NCBI RefSeq assembly: GCF_001667885.1
Contig: NZ_LZJW01000002.1
Coordinates: 1 to 64,000 of the forward strand
DNA length: 64,000 nucleotides
Origin: Mycobacterium scrofulaceum
GTDB lineage: Bacteria; Actinomycetota; Actinomycetes; Mycobacteriales; Mycobacteriaceae
Reading direction: 5' to 3'
Shown: positions 20,068 through 28,693 of the stretch, piece by piece
How positions within the stretch are numbered: the stretch's first letter is position 1
Layout: the number at the start of each line of letters is the position of its first letter
Translations under genes and position numbers: made by a program
The notes under the pieces: model-generated
Told to the model about the DNA's origin: nothing
Databases searched by the model: none
What the model saw: the letters and a program-made list of their open reading frames with translations, nothing else

Positions 20068-20916
20068 ATGTCCCTGAACGGCAAGACCATGTTCATCTCC
20101 GGCGCCAGTCGCGGTATCGGCCTGGCGATCGCCAAGCGCGCCGCCCAGGACGGCGCCAACATCGCCCTGATCGCCAAGACGGCCGAGCCCCATCCCAAGC
20201 TGCCGGGCACGGTGTACACGGCCGCCAAGGAACTCGAGGAGGCGGGCGGGCAGGCCCTGCCGATCGTCGGGGATGTTCGCGACCCGGAGTCGGTGGAGGC
20301 CGCGGTGGCCAAGACCGTCGAGCAATTCGGCGGCATCGACATCTGCGTCAACAACGCGTCGGCGATCAACCTGGGATCCATCACCGAGGTGCCGATGAAG
20401 CGCTTCGACCTGATGAACGGCATCCAGGTGCGCGGCACCTACGCGGTGTCGCAGGCCTGCATTCCGCACCTGAAGTCCGCGGAGAATCCCCACATCCTGA
20501 CGCTGTCGCCGCCCGTGCTGCTGGGCAAGGAGTGGCTCAAGCCGACGGCGTACATGATGGCCAAGTTCGGCATGACGCTGTGCGCGCTGGGCATCGCCGA
20601 GGAGATGCGCGAGGCGGGCATCGCGTCCAACACCCTGTGGCCGCGCACGCTGGTGGCCACGGCGGCCGTGCAGAACCTGCTCGGGGGCGACGAGGCGATG
20701 GGTCGGGCCCGCAAGCCGGAGGTGTACTCCGACGCGGCCTACGTGATCCTCAACAAGCCCGCCCGCGAGTACACCGGTAACACCCTGCTGTGCGAGGACG
20801 TGCTGGTGGAGTCCGGTGTCACCGACCTGTCGGTCTACAACTGCGTGCCGGGCGGGCAGCTCGGTGTCGACTTCTGGGTCGACGGCGTGAACCCGCCGGG
20901 TTACTCCGGGCCCTAG
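20068..20916 (+). CDS. short-chain dehydrogenase/reductase (Rv3224-like)
   Basis: A 282-residue SDR corresponding to Rv3224. The Rossmann motif MFISGASRGIGLAIAKRAA gives the TGxxxGIG nucleotide site, NNASAI follows, and the catalytic region reads SPPVLLGKEWL then YMMAKFG (YxxxK). The Ser that usually precedes the Tyr is in TLSPPV. The family resembles hydroxysteroid dehydrogenase-like protein 2. The substrate is unknown. It is followed 13 bases later by a YbaK-type editing protein, probably in one transcript. Confidence 0.9.
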   Translation: MSLNGKTMFISGASRGIGLAIAKRAAQDGANIALIAKTAEPHPKLPGTVYTAAKELEEAGGQALPIVGDVRDPESVEAAVAKTVEQFGGIDICVNNASAINLGSITEVPMKRFDLMNGIQVRGTYAVSQACIPHLKSAENPHILTLSPPVLLGKEWLKPTAYMMAKFGMTLCALGIAEEMREAGIASNTLWPRTLVATAAVQNLLGGDEAMGRARKPEVYSDAAYVILNKPAREYTGNTLLCEDVLVESGVTDLSVYNCVPGGQLGVDFWVDGVNPPGYSGP

Positions 20917-20929
20917 TCGGGCCGAGCAG

Positions 20930-21415
20930 GTGGCTCGCGCCGCCACGCCCGCGCTGGCTGCGTTGGCGAAAGCCGGTGTGCCGCATGAGGTTGTCACATT
21001 CGAGCACGATCCCCGCGAGCGTGCGTTCGGCGACGAGGCGGTCCGGACGCTGGCCGAGCGCGGCATCGCGCCCGAGCAGATCTTCAAGACCCTCGTCATC
21101 GCGGTGCCGGGCGGGCTCGCCGTCGCGATACTGCCGGTGCCGCAACGGCTTTCGCTGAAGGCGGCCACCGCGGCGCTGGGGGTGGCGAAGGCCGGCATGG
21201 CGGAGCCGGCCGCCGCCGAGCGGGCCACCGGTTATGTGCTGGGCGCCGTGTCGCCGTTCGGCCAGCGCAAGCGCCTGCCGACCGTGGTCGATTCGAGCGC
21301 TCTTGGTTGGGAGCGGATCTACTGCAGCGCCGGTCGGCGCGGCTGGGATGTCGGCGTTTCGCCGCATGACCTGATCCGGTTGACGAATGCGGTCACCGCG
21401 GACATCCGCGGCTAG
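20930..21415 (+). CDS. YbaK/EbsC-type aminoacyl-tRNA deacylase
   Basis: A 161-residue member of the YbaK/ProX trans-editing family. FKTLVI near residue 45, the conserved Lys in LSLKAATAALG and the C-terminal ISPHDLIRLT-like ending (VSPHDLIRLTNAVTADIRG) are typical. It should hydrolyse mis-charged Cys-tRNA(Pro). The GTG at 20930 begins shortly after the SDR stop. In M. tuberculosis the corresponding locus is split into Rv3224A and Rv3224B; here it is a single intact reading frame. Confidence 0.88.
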   Translation: MARAATPALAALAKAGVPHEVVTFEHDPRERAFGDEAVRTLAERGIAPEQIFKTLVIAVPGGLAVAILPVPQRLSLKAATAALGVAKAGMAEPAAAERATGYVLGAVSPFGQRKRLPTVVDSSALGWERIYCSAGRRGWDVGVSPHDLIRLTNAVTADIRG

Positions 21416-22269
21416 GCCCGTTCGCCCGCCTCGCTCAGAAAACCCTCGATTACGGGGGCGAGCTCGGTCGCGTTGTGCACGATGTCGATGTGACCGCCCG
21501 AATGCAGGTGGAGAACCGCGTGGGGCAGCAACCGGTGCAGGATGTGCGCGTTGACCACCGGGATGATCGGGTCGTCGGTGCCCGAGACGATCAGCGTCTC
21601 CTGCCGCACCGCGGGCAGCGCGAACAGGCTCGTCCAGACCGACCCGGCGAGCAGTTGATGCAGGTAGCCCATCTTCGAACCGGCGTGTAACTGCCGTACG
21701 AACAGCTTCGCCACGTCTTCGCCGTGGGCGCGGACGGTGCCGCCGTAGAGGTCACCGGCGATCGAAGCGGCGTAGTTGGGATCCGAGAACCGGCGCGGGG
21801 TGGCCATTTTCGCCAGCACGAAGGGGCTGGCCGGCACCATCAGGATGCCGGTGCCCGTCGCCACCAACACCATCCGCCGGCACCGGCGGGGATTCTGGAA
21901 CGCGAACTGCTGCGCCAGCGCGCCGCCCCAGGACAGCCCGAAGATGTCGACGACGCCGATGCCGAGTTTGGACAACACCCGGCCCAACACCCAGGCCAGG
22001 TAGGGAAACCCATAGGGCAGGGGCGAGGTCGGCGACCCCCCGGTGCCCGGCACGTCGAACCTCACGACGGTCATCGGCAGCTGCTCGACCAGCGGGTCGA
22101 GCACCTCCAGGCTGGCGCCGATGCCGTTGCAGAGCACGAGCGGCACTCCGGTTCCCCGACGGATGTTGACCCGGATCCGCTGCCCGCCGGCGCTGACGTA
22201 ACGCTCCTGGCCCACCGTGCTCGGCTGGACCACTCGCAGGCGCCGCTGTTGTTGTGGGCTGCGCTTCAC
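21412..22269 (-). CDS. phaZ: intracellular medium-chain PHA depolymerase (PhaZ-like)
   Basis: A 285-residue alpha/beta-hydrolase. The nucleophile elbow GLSWGGALAQQFAF is close to that of Pseudomonas PhaZ (GVSWGGALAQQFA), FDVPGTGGSP matches the N-terminal oxyanion region, and SGGHIDIV holds the catalytic His. It should release hydroxyacids from intracellular polyhydroxyalkanoate. It directly abuts phaC (no spacer), with which it is surely cotranscribed. The 3' end overlaps the convergent YbaK gene by 4 bases. M. tuberculosis has no such gene here. Confidence 0.82.
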   Translation of the reverse strand: MKRSPQQQRRLRVVQPSTVGQERYVSAGGQRIRVNIRRGTGVPLVLCNGIGASLEVLDPLVEQLPMTVVRFDVPGTGGSPTSPLPYGFPYLAWVLGRVLSKLGIGVVDIFGLSWGGALAQQFAFQNPRRCRRMVLVATGTGILMVPASPFVLAKMATPRRFSDPNYAASIAGDLYGGTVRAHGEDVAKLFVRQLHAGSKMGYLHQLLAGSVWTSLFALPAVRQETLIVSGTDDPIIPVVNAHILHRLLPHAVLHLHSGGHIDIVHNATELAPVIEGFLSEAGERA

Positions 22270-23973
22270 TCACTTCTCCATCACGTAGCCGCCGGGCGCC
22301 GGCCCGAGTGGCGGAAGCCCCTCGCCACCAAGGGCTTTCGGGGCATCGACCTCCGGGCCACTGCGCTCGGCGAGCCACTCGACGTAGTCCGGCCACCACG
22401 AATCGCTGGACTTGTGCGACGACTCGAGCCACTCCTGCGGATCGTCGGTGTCGACGGGACCGGTGTGAAACGAGGCCTTCGGGTTGCCCGGCGGGTTGAC
22501 CAGCGCCGCGATATGACCGCTGGTAGATAGCACGTAGCGGTTGTCCTTGCTGCCGAGCAGCCGCGCGCTGCGGTAGGTCGCCTGCCACGGGGAGATGTGG
22601 TCGGCGACGCCACCGACGACGTAGGCGTCGGCGGTGACCTTCCCCAAGTCGACCGGGGTGCCCAGCATGCTGACCCCGCCAGGGGTGACAAGAGCGTTGC
22701 GCACTGCCATCAGCACCATGTCGCGGTGCAGGGCTGCGGTCATCCGGGTGGTGTCGGCGTTCCAGAACAATACGTCGAACGCCGCCGGTTTCCGGCCCTG
22801 GACATAGTTGTTCACCCAGTACCGCCAAACCAGGTCGGTGGGGCGCAACCAGGCGAACATCTCCGCCATGTCGCGCCCGTCCAGGTAACCCCTTCGGCCC
22901 GAGAGTCCGATGGCGGCCTGCGCCGCACGGTCACTCATCGCTGCGGCCGCAAAACCCGCCCGGTGCTCGTCGAGGACGGTCACCGACAGGTTGAGGCCGG
23001 CGACCCGGTCGCCTTCACCGATCTCGGCCAGGTGGGCCGCGGTCATCGCGGCCAGAATGCCGCCGGAGCAGGTGGCCAGCAGGTGGGTGCTGTCGGCCCC
23101 GGTTATCTTCTGCGCCGCATCCATCGCCTCGATGATCGCGGCGCCGTAGGCGTCGAAGCCCCAATCCCGGTGCCTTTTCTGCGGATTGCGCCACGAGATG
23201 ACGAAGACCTGTTGCCCCTGCTGGACGAAGTACTCGATCATGCTGCGCCCGGGCGCGATATCCATGATGTAGTACTTGTTGATCACGGGCGGCACCATGA
23301 GCAGCGGGATCTCGCGCACCTTTGCGGTCTGCGGGGCGTATTGGATCAATTCGAATACCGGCGTACGCAGCACGACCGCGCCCTTGGTGACGGCCAGGGT
23401 CTCCCCCACGACGTAGGCGTCGGGCTCCACCATGGCGGGCACCCGCGGCTTCGAGAGCATGTCCCGCGCAAAGGCTTTGATGCCGCGGACCGCGCTCAGC
23501 CCCCCGGTGTCGATCATCGCCTTCCAGCCCAGGGGGCTGATCAACGGATTGTTGCTCGGCGCGAGGCCTTCGACGAGGTTGTCGACGACAAACCGCATGC
23601 GTTCCTGATCCCGCCAGTCCAGTTGGGAGTCGGCGAGCAGCCCTTCGGCGGTCTCGGCGCCCGCGAGGTAGGCCTGCATGATGCGGTGCAGCAACGGGTT
23701 CTGCTCCCACGCCGGGTCGGCGAATCGCTTGTCGGCGCGCGCCGGACCGCGGTGTGAGGTGCCCGCCGCTATGGCCCCGAGTTCTTTTGTGAGAGAACCG
23801 ATCCGGCGGGCCACCGGTCGCGGCTGCTTGGCCAGGCTGACACCCATCCGGGTCCAGGTGGCGTCGGGCATCATCCGGCTCGCGAACGGCTTGGTGGCGC
23901 TGGTGAGCAGCAGGTCCAGCGGTACGGCGAGCTCGTCGGGATTTTTGGGGGTGTTTCGTGCGGCCATGATCAA
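22270..23973 (-). CDS. phaC: polyhydroxyalkanoate synthase (PhaC, class II-like)
   Basis: A 567-residue PHA synthase. The nucleophilic Cys is in LLATCSGGILAA, the catalytic Asp probably in GGVADHISPW and the His in SGHIAALVNPPGNPKA, all in the order of class I/II synthases. VPPVINKYYIMD and QVFVISWRNP are also conserved. The lipase-like box reads A-T-C-S-G rather than G-x-C-x-G, a slight variation. The start overlaps the upstream ligase stop by 4 bases. It should polymerise (R)-3-hydroxyacyl-CoA into storage granules; no phasin gene is seen nearby. Confidence 0.88.
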   Translation of the reverse strand: MIMAARNTPKNPDELAVPLDLLLTSATKPFASRMMPDATWTRMGVSLAKQPRPVARRIGSLTKELGAIAAGTSHRGPARADKRFADPAWEQNPLLHRIMQAYLAGAETAEGLLADSQLDWRDQERMRFVVDNLVEGLAPSNNPLISPLGWKAMIDTGGLSAVRGIKAFARDMLSKPRVPAMVEPDAYVVGETLAVTKGAVVLRTPVFELIQYAPQTAKVREIPLLMVPPVINKYYIMDIAPGRSMIEYFVQQGQQVFVISWRNPQKRHRDWGFDAYGAAIIEAMDAAQKITGADSTHLLATCSGGILAAMTAAHLAEIGEGDRVAGLNLSVTVLDEHRAGFAAAAMSDRAAQAAIGLSGRRGYLDGRDMAEMFAWLRPTDLVWRYWVNNYVQGRKPAAFDVLFWNADTTRMTAALHRDMVLMAVRNALVTPGGVSMLGTPVDLGKVTADAYVVGGVADHISPWQATYRSARLLGSKDNRYVLSTSGHIAALVNPPGNPKASFHTGPVDTDDPQEWLESSHKSSDSWWPDYVEWLAERSGPEVDAPKALGGEGLPPLGPAPGGYVMEK

Positions 23974-25481
23974 CGGATGCTTTCGGTTGTCGGAACGGTG
24001 ATGTCGCGCTTCTGGACCTTGCCGGTGGGGCCCTTGGGGAGGGCGTCGACGAGCCAGAGCGCGCGCGGATATTTGTAGGCGGCCACCCGCCGCTTGACGT
24101 ATTCGCGCAGTTCCTCGGGCGCTGCTGCGGCGCCCTCCTTGAGCGCGACGGCGGCGCCGACCTCCTCGCCGAGGGAGTCGTGCGGAATACCGACGACGGC
24201 GGCTTCGGCCACCGCCGGATGCTCATAGAGCACTTCCTCGATCTCGCGGGGGTAGACGTTGTAGCCGCCCCGGATGATCATGTCTTTGGTCCGGTCGACG
24301 ATGTAGAAGTAACCGTCCTCGTCGACGCGTCCGACGTCCCCGCTGTTCAGCCAGCCGTCGGCCGTGATGGCGGTCGCCGTCGCCTCGGGCAGGTTCCAGT
24401 AGCCCTTCATCACGTTGTGGCCGCGGATCTGAACTTCTCCGGTTTGGCCCCGCGGCACCTCCGCGCCATTCATGTCGACGACGCGCATTTCGACGCCCTC
24501 GATCGGGGTGCCGATCGAGCCCGCCTTGCGCGGCCGATCGGGATGATTGAATGACGCGACGGCGGTGCTCTCCGAGAGCCCGTAGCCCTCCAAAACCGTG
24601 CATTCGAAGGTCTTCTCGAAGTCGGTGAGGACCTGGACGGGCAGCGCCGCCCCGCCGGAGGCGCACGTCCGCAGGGTCCGCGCCGCGCCCGTCGACGCCT
24701 GCTCCGCCACGCCGAGCAGCGCGGAATACATGGTCGGCACTCCTTGGAAGATCGTGACGTTGTCACGCTCGATCACCTGGAGCGCTTTGAGCGCGTCGAA
24801 CCGAGGGAGGAGTGTCAACGTGGCGCCCGCGAGGATGGAAACGTTGAGCCCGCAGGTGAGACCGAAGACATGAAAGAGGGGCAGGCAGCCCATCACCACG
24901 TCGTCCGGCCCCGCCCCGAGCAGGGTGTGAGCGCCGATCTCGGCGTTGCGCCGCAGATTCGCGTGAGTAAGCATGGCGCCCTTGGGTTTTCCGGTGGTTC
25001 CGGAGGTGTGCAGAATGACCGCGACATGGTGGTCGCCCCGCTCCACCGCGGTGTGCTGTTCCGGCAGGTCGGCGATGAGCCCGGCCAGGTCCGCGTCGTC
25101 GACGAGCCAGCATTGCGCCCCGGCATTCGCGGCGGCCGGGAGGACCTCGTCGGCGGAAGCCGGCGTTGCGAATAGCGCCTTGGCGCCGCTATTCGAGAGG
25201 TAGTAGGAGATCTCCCGTTCCTTCAGGAGCGGGTTCATCGGGACCGCGACGGCGCCGCGATACATGATGCCGTAGAACGCGACCGCGAAGGCCGGCGTGT
25301 TGGGCAGCATCACACCGACCCGGTCGCCGGGGCGGATCCCCGCCCGGTCCAGCAGCGTGGCCAGCCGGGCCGCGGCGGCGTGGAGTTCGGCGAAGGTGAA
25401 TGTCAGGTCGTCGCAACGCAGCGCGATGCGCTCGGGGTGCCGTTCGTGGGCCGAGGTCAGGTTGTCGCTCAACGCGGTCAT
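23970..25481 (-). CDS. acyl-CoA synthetase, PHA-locus
   Basis: A 503-residue AMP-forming ligase. The P-loop is LHTSGTTGKPKGAML, then GYGLSESTAVAS, and the C-terminal LNSGDVGRVDEDGYFYIVDR and NVYPREIEEVLY with PTGKVQKRD (catalytic Lys). It should activate fatty or hydroxy-fatty acids to CoA esters for the adjacent PhaC. The ATG at 25481 (MTALSDN) is chosen over the 25589 frame because the leading 36 residues look non-coding. It is the first gene of the ligase-phaC-phaZ operon and divergent from the PucR-type regulator. Confidence 0.88.
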   Translation of the reverse strand: MTALSDNLTSAHERHPERIALRCDDLTFTFAELHAAAARLATLLDRAGIRPGDRVGVMLPNTPAFAVAFYGIMYRGAVAVPMNPLLKEREISYYLSNSGAKALFATPASADEVLPAAANAGAQCWLVDDADLAGLIADLPEQHTAVERGDHHVAVILHTSGTTGKPKGAMLTHANLRRNAEIGAHTLLGAGPDDVVMGCLPLFHVFGLTCGLNVSILAGATLTLLPRFDALKALQVIERDNVTIFQGVPTMYSALLGVAEQASTGAARTLRTCASGGAALPVQVLTDFEKTFECTVLEGYGLSESTAVASFNHPDRPRKAGSIGTPIEGVEMRVVDMNGAEVPRGQTGEVQIRGHNVMKGYWNLPEATATAITADGWLNSGDVGRVDEDGYFYIVDRTKDMIIRGGYNVYPREIEEVLYEHPAVAEAAVVGIPHDSLGEEVGAAVALKEGAAAAPEELREYVKRRVAAYKYPRALWLVDALPKGPTGKVQKRDITVPTTESIR

Positions 25482-25622
25482 GGGACGCTCCGGGAGTGTT
25501 GTAGTGCCTGTCTCAAGCGTGGTCGCGGGCATCCGGTAGCTCAATGTCCGCGCTGACAACGACCGGGGCCGTTTGGTGTTACCACGCACATTCGCCCGCG
25601 CGCTGGCCTAGGCTTTTTGGGC

Positions 25623-26849
25623 ATGGGTTTGGCATCGAAACCCCGCGCCGCGCGGCGCGCCGCCGCGGTGGATCCGCAGGTGGTCAAGCTGGGCAGGCTC
25701 ATGCTGGCGCAGGCCCCGGAGTTGGGCAAACAGATGGCGGAGGTGTTGTGCCGCGAGATCGATGCGTATCGCGACGGCGGCTTGGTGACGAGGGATCAGG
25801 TCGCCGAAAGTTGTTCGGCCAACGTCAGTTTCATCTTTCACGCGCTCGCCGACGACGCGGATGTCGAGGTGGCGCCGGCTGAGCGCACCGGTACGGAGCG
25901 TGCGCTGGCGGGTGTGCCCCTTCCGGCGGTCATGACGGCCTACCGGATCGGTTTCCGGTTCATGTGGGAACGGACGCTGGCGACCGCCCGCGCCGAAGGC
26001 ATACCCACCGATTCGATCCTGGACGCCACCGCGCGCGTTTTCTTCGCGCAGGAAACGTTCACGGATGCGATGAGCGACGCCTACCGCCAGCAGCTGACAA
26101 CGCAGATGCTTGAGCGCGAGGAGGAACGGTCCGCCTTGGTAGAGGCGCTGCTGTTGGGGCGCATGAGCGGCGCGCACAGCCTGTGGGAGGTGGCGGAGCT
26201 ATTGCGGCTGCCGACGGTGGGCCCCTACGTCGTCGTGGCGGCGGAGCTGCCCGCGATCGGGAGGGTCGGCCTGCCGGCGATCGAGAACAAGCTGGGGGCC
26301 CGTGACATCCGGTCGGCGTGGCGACTGCTGCCCGACCTGCAGGCCGGAATCGCCCACCTTCGGAATCCCGCCCCGGGCGGCACGCTCGGCACGCTCGTCG
26401 AGGTGCTCGGGCATGCCGCGACCGCGCGGGTGGGCATCAGTCCGCCATTCCAGGAGTTGTCGGAGACGTCCGGGGCGCTGCGATTCGCGCGAGTCGCGCT
26501 TCGCGGGAAGCGTTCGGGCAACTCACTTGTCACGGTGTTCGACGGCACGCCGCTCGCGGTCGCGGCGGTCAGCGCGCCGGAGATCATGGGCAAGATCAAA
26601 TCGGCGCTGCTGCGGCGGGTCGACGAACTACCCGCCCAGGAGCGCGACGTGTTGCTCCTGACCTTCGGCGCCTGGCTGCAGGCGGGCGGCTCCGCCAACG
26701 ACACCGCGGCACAGATCTACTGCCACCCGAACACGGTTCGGCACCGGCTACGCCGGATCGAGGAGTTGACCGGCCGATCGCTCTCGCGGCCGACCGATCT
26801 CGCCGAACTGTGCCTCGCGTTCGAAATCGACCGACACCTGCCTGCCTGA
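25623..26849 (+). CDS. PucR/CdaR-type helix-turn-helix regulator
   Basis: A regulator of about 409 residues. The N-terminal two-thirds contain helical and GGDEF-like sensor segments; the C-terminal PucR domain has YCHPNTVRHRLRRIEELTGR near residues 370-390. Members of this group usually control neighbouring catabolic operons. The divergent arrangement with the acyl-CoA ligase (141-base spacer) suggests it controls the PHA operon. The start ATG at 25623 gives a shorter head than an upstream alternative; both are possible within a few codons. Confidence 0.85.
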   Translation: MGLASKPRAARRAAAVDPQVVKLGRLMLAQAPELGKQMAEVLCREIDAYRDGGLVTRDQVAESCSANVSFIFHALADDADVEVAPAERTGTERALAGVPLPAVMTAYRIGFRFMWERTLATARAEGIPTDSILDATARVFFAQETFTDAMSDAYRQQLTTQMLEREEERSALVEALLLGRMSGAHSLWEVAELLRLPTVGPYVVVAAELPAIGRVGLPAIENKLGARDIRSAWRLLPDLQAGIAHLRNPAPGGTLGTLVEVLGHAATARVGISPPFQELSETSGALRFARVALRGKRSGNSLVTVFDGTPLAVAAVSAPEIMGKIKSALLRRVDELPAQERDVLLLTFGAWLQAGGSANDTAAQIYCHPNTVRHRLRRIEELTGRSLSRPTDLAELCLAFEIDRHLPA

Positions 26850-26857
26850 CTGGACCG

Positions 26858-27430
26858 TCACACACGCAGCCGGTGGCGGATCTGGAAGGCGCTGATGACG
26901 TCGACGATGCCGATGGCGATCAGCCAGCATCCCGCGACCAGGGTCAGCACCGCGATCGAATCCTGCGGATAGATGATCAGCACCCCGCCACCGATGATGA
27001 TGATCAGCCCCGAGACCACCTGCCAGCCGCGGCCGGGCAAGTGGTCGAAGGACAGCGCCGCGGCGAGCAGGCTCATCCCGCGGAACACCCAGCTGATGCC
27101 GATCCAGATGGCCAGGAGCCAGGCCGCCTCGAACCTGTCACGGAAGCAGAAAAAGCCCAGCACCAACGAGACGACGCCGGTCAGGAAGGCCAGCACCCGC
27201 ATCGCCGCGCCGGTGTGCGCCCCGAAAGCGGCGAACATGTAGCCGATTCCGGAGACCACGAGGTAGATGCCGAATAGGACCCCGGCCACGAACAGCGTCT
27301 TGCCGGGCCACGTCAGCACGACGACACCCAGCGCTATGGCCAGGACGCCGATGAAGAGAACCAGCTGCCATGCGCTACGGGCAAGTTGCTGCAGTGGCCC
27401 CTCAAACACAGTGTTTTCAGTGGTTGTCAT
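26858..27430 (-). CDS. HdeD-family (DUF308) membrane protein
   Basis: A 190-residue protein with six hydrophobic segments in three paired units, typical of HdeD/DUF308 (for example WQLVLFIGVLAIALGVVVL and AAWLLAIWIGISWVFRGM). The ATG at 27430 begins MTTTENTVFEG; the upstream extension in the open frame is not membrane-like. It lies 8 bases from the convergent PucR-type gene. Some HdeD proteins relate to acid stress in enterics, but that role cannot be carried over here. Confidence 0.8.
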   Translation of the reverse strand: MTTTENTVFEGPLQQLARSAWQLVLFIGVLAIALGVVVLTWPGKTLFVAGVLFGIYLVVSGIGYMFAAFGAHTGAAMRVLAFLTGVVSLVLGFFCFRDRFEAAWLLAIWIGISWVFRGMSLLAAALSFDHLPGRGWQVVSGLIIIIGGGVLIIYPQDSIAVLTLVAGCWLIAIGIVDVISAFQIRHRLRV

Positions 27431-27639
27431 GGCAATATGCTCCGCCGTCCCGGAGCAACGGCAACAGGGCCTTTCGGACACATTTCGATATCGCCCACAC
27501 GCTAAGACCGCGGCCGCACCGACCACCCGGCTCTGCGAATGCGGTTAGCTGGGGCGTCGCCGACCGCGCTGTCGATCCGTGCAGGTCGGCGTCGGCAAAA
27601 AGCCCTTGCGATCGGCCTACTACGCATACCGTTGACGTC

Positions 27640-27882
27640 ATGAACCGACCGATGAACAGATTCTTCGCCGCCGCGGTGCTGGCGGCTGCGGGGTTGCTGA
27701 CGACCGGTGTGGGCGTCGGCCATGCCGACACGATCCAGACCGAGGGCAACTACCCGACGCGGGCCGCCTGCCAGGACGCCGGGCCGGGCGTGAAGGCCTC
27801 GACGCCGGGCAACTGGAACAACTTCTGGTGCGTCCCGGACCGCAACGTCAACGGCAACTGGAAGCTGGTGCTCAGCAACTAA
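27640..27882 (+). CDS. small secreted protein, 80 aa
   Basis: An 80-residue protein with a clear signal peptide (MNRPMNRFFAAAVLAAAGLL, then an alanine-x-alanine-like GHADT cleavage site near residue 30). The mature part of about 50 residues has two cysteines, which may form a disulfide, and an NWNNFWCVPD segment rich in Asn and Trp. It resembles other short mycobacterial secreted proteins, with no known function. Its end overlaps the convergent SRAP gene by 4 bases. Confidence 0.75.
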   Translation: MNRPMNRFFAAAVLAAAGLLTTGVGVGHADTIQTEGNYPTRAACQDAGPGVKASTPGNWNNFWCVPDRNVNGNWKLVLSN

Positions 27883-28643
27883 AGCAGTGTGGCCTGCTCG
27901 GGCTCCGGGTCGGCCGGCTCGAGCAGCTCGGGGCCGTTGTTGCGGACGTTGTTGACCAGCGTCGAAACCTCGCGCATGCGGATGCCGCTCACGTCGGGCG
28001 GCCGGGTGAGCAGGTCTTCGTCGACCGGGGCGTCGGGGTTCAGCCAGCGGTCCCACTCCCCCTCGGGCACCACCAGCGGCATCCGGTCATGGATTTCGGC
28101 CAGCTCGCCGGGCGCGTCGGTGGTGATGATCGTGCAGCTGAGCAGCGGCGACCCCGCCTTGGCCGGCTTCCAGACCGACCACAGCCCCGCCATGAACAAG
28201 GGTTCGCCGTCCTCGCGGTACATGAAGAAGGGCGTCTTGCGGGACTTCTTGCCGCCGGCTGCGTCGGGGTTGACGCGCCATTCGTAGTAGCCGTCCATCG
28301 GGATCAGGCAGCGCTTGGACTTGGCGCTCGACCGGAACGCGGGCGAAGTGGTGACCTTGTCCGCGCGGGCGTTGATCAGCATCGGGCCCTTGGTCTCCGG
28401 CGCCCCGTCGGGATCGGCCTTGACCCAGGGCGGCACCAGGCCCCAGCGCATCAGCCGCACCCGGCGGGTGGGCTCGTCGTCGGGATCGGTGTGGCGGCTC
28501 ACGACGGCCGCGATGGTCGACGTCGGCGCCACGTTGTAGTTGGGCGCGCCGGCGCCCTCGGAGGCTCCTGTGGCCTCGTCGATCGCCTTGATCTTCTGGG
28601 CCAGCAGGGCCGGATCGGTGGTGACCGCGAACCGTCCACACAT
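27879..28643 (-). CDS. SRAP-domain abasic-site protein (YedK/HMCES family)
   Basis: A 254-residue SRAP protein. The N-terminal MCGRF places Cys2 as the residue that forms a thiazolidine cross-link with abasic sites in single-stranded DNA. The other signatures are NYNVAPTS, LMRWGLVPPW, INARADKV, CLIPMDGYYEW and IHDRMPLVV (Glu and His near the active site). The ATG at 28643 is required to place Cys at position 2; the upstream open frame is ignored. It corresponds to Rv3226c and is divergent from aroA. Confidence 0.95.
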   Translation of the reverse strand: MCGRFAVTTDPALLAQKIKAIDEATGASEGAGAPNYNVAPTSTIAAVVSRHTDPDDEPTRRVRLMRWGLVPPWVKADPDGAPETKGPMLINARADKVTTSPAFRSSAKSKRCLIPMDGYYEWRVNPDAAGGKKSRKTPFFMYREDGEPLFMAGLWSVWKPAKAGSPLLSCTIITTDAPGELAEIHDRMPLVVPEGEWDRWLNPDAPVDEDLLTRPPDVSGIRMREVSTLVNNVRNNGPELLEPADPEPEQATLL

Positions 28644-28693
28644 AACTCCCATAGTGGCATTGCATGGTGACACGCCATGATGGACCGGTGAGT

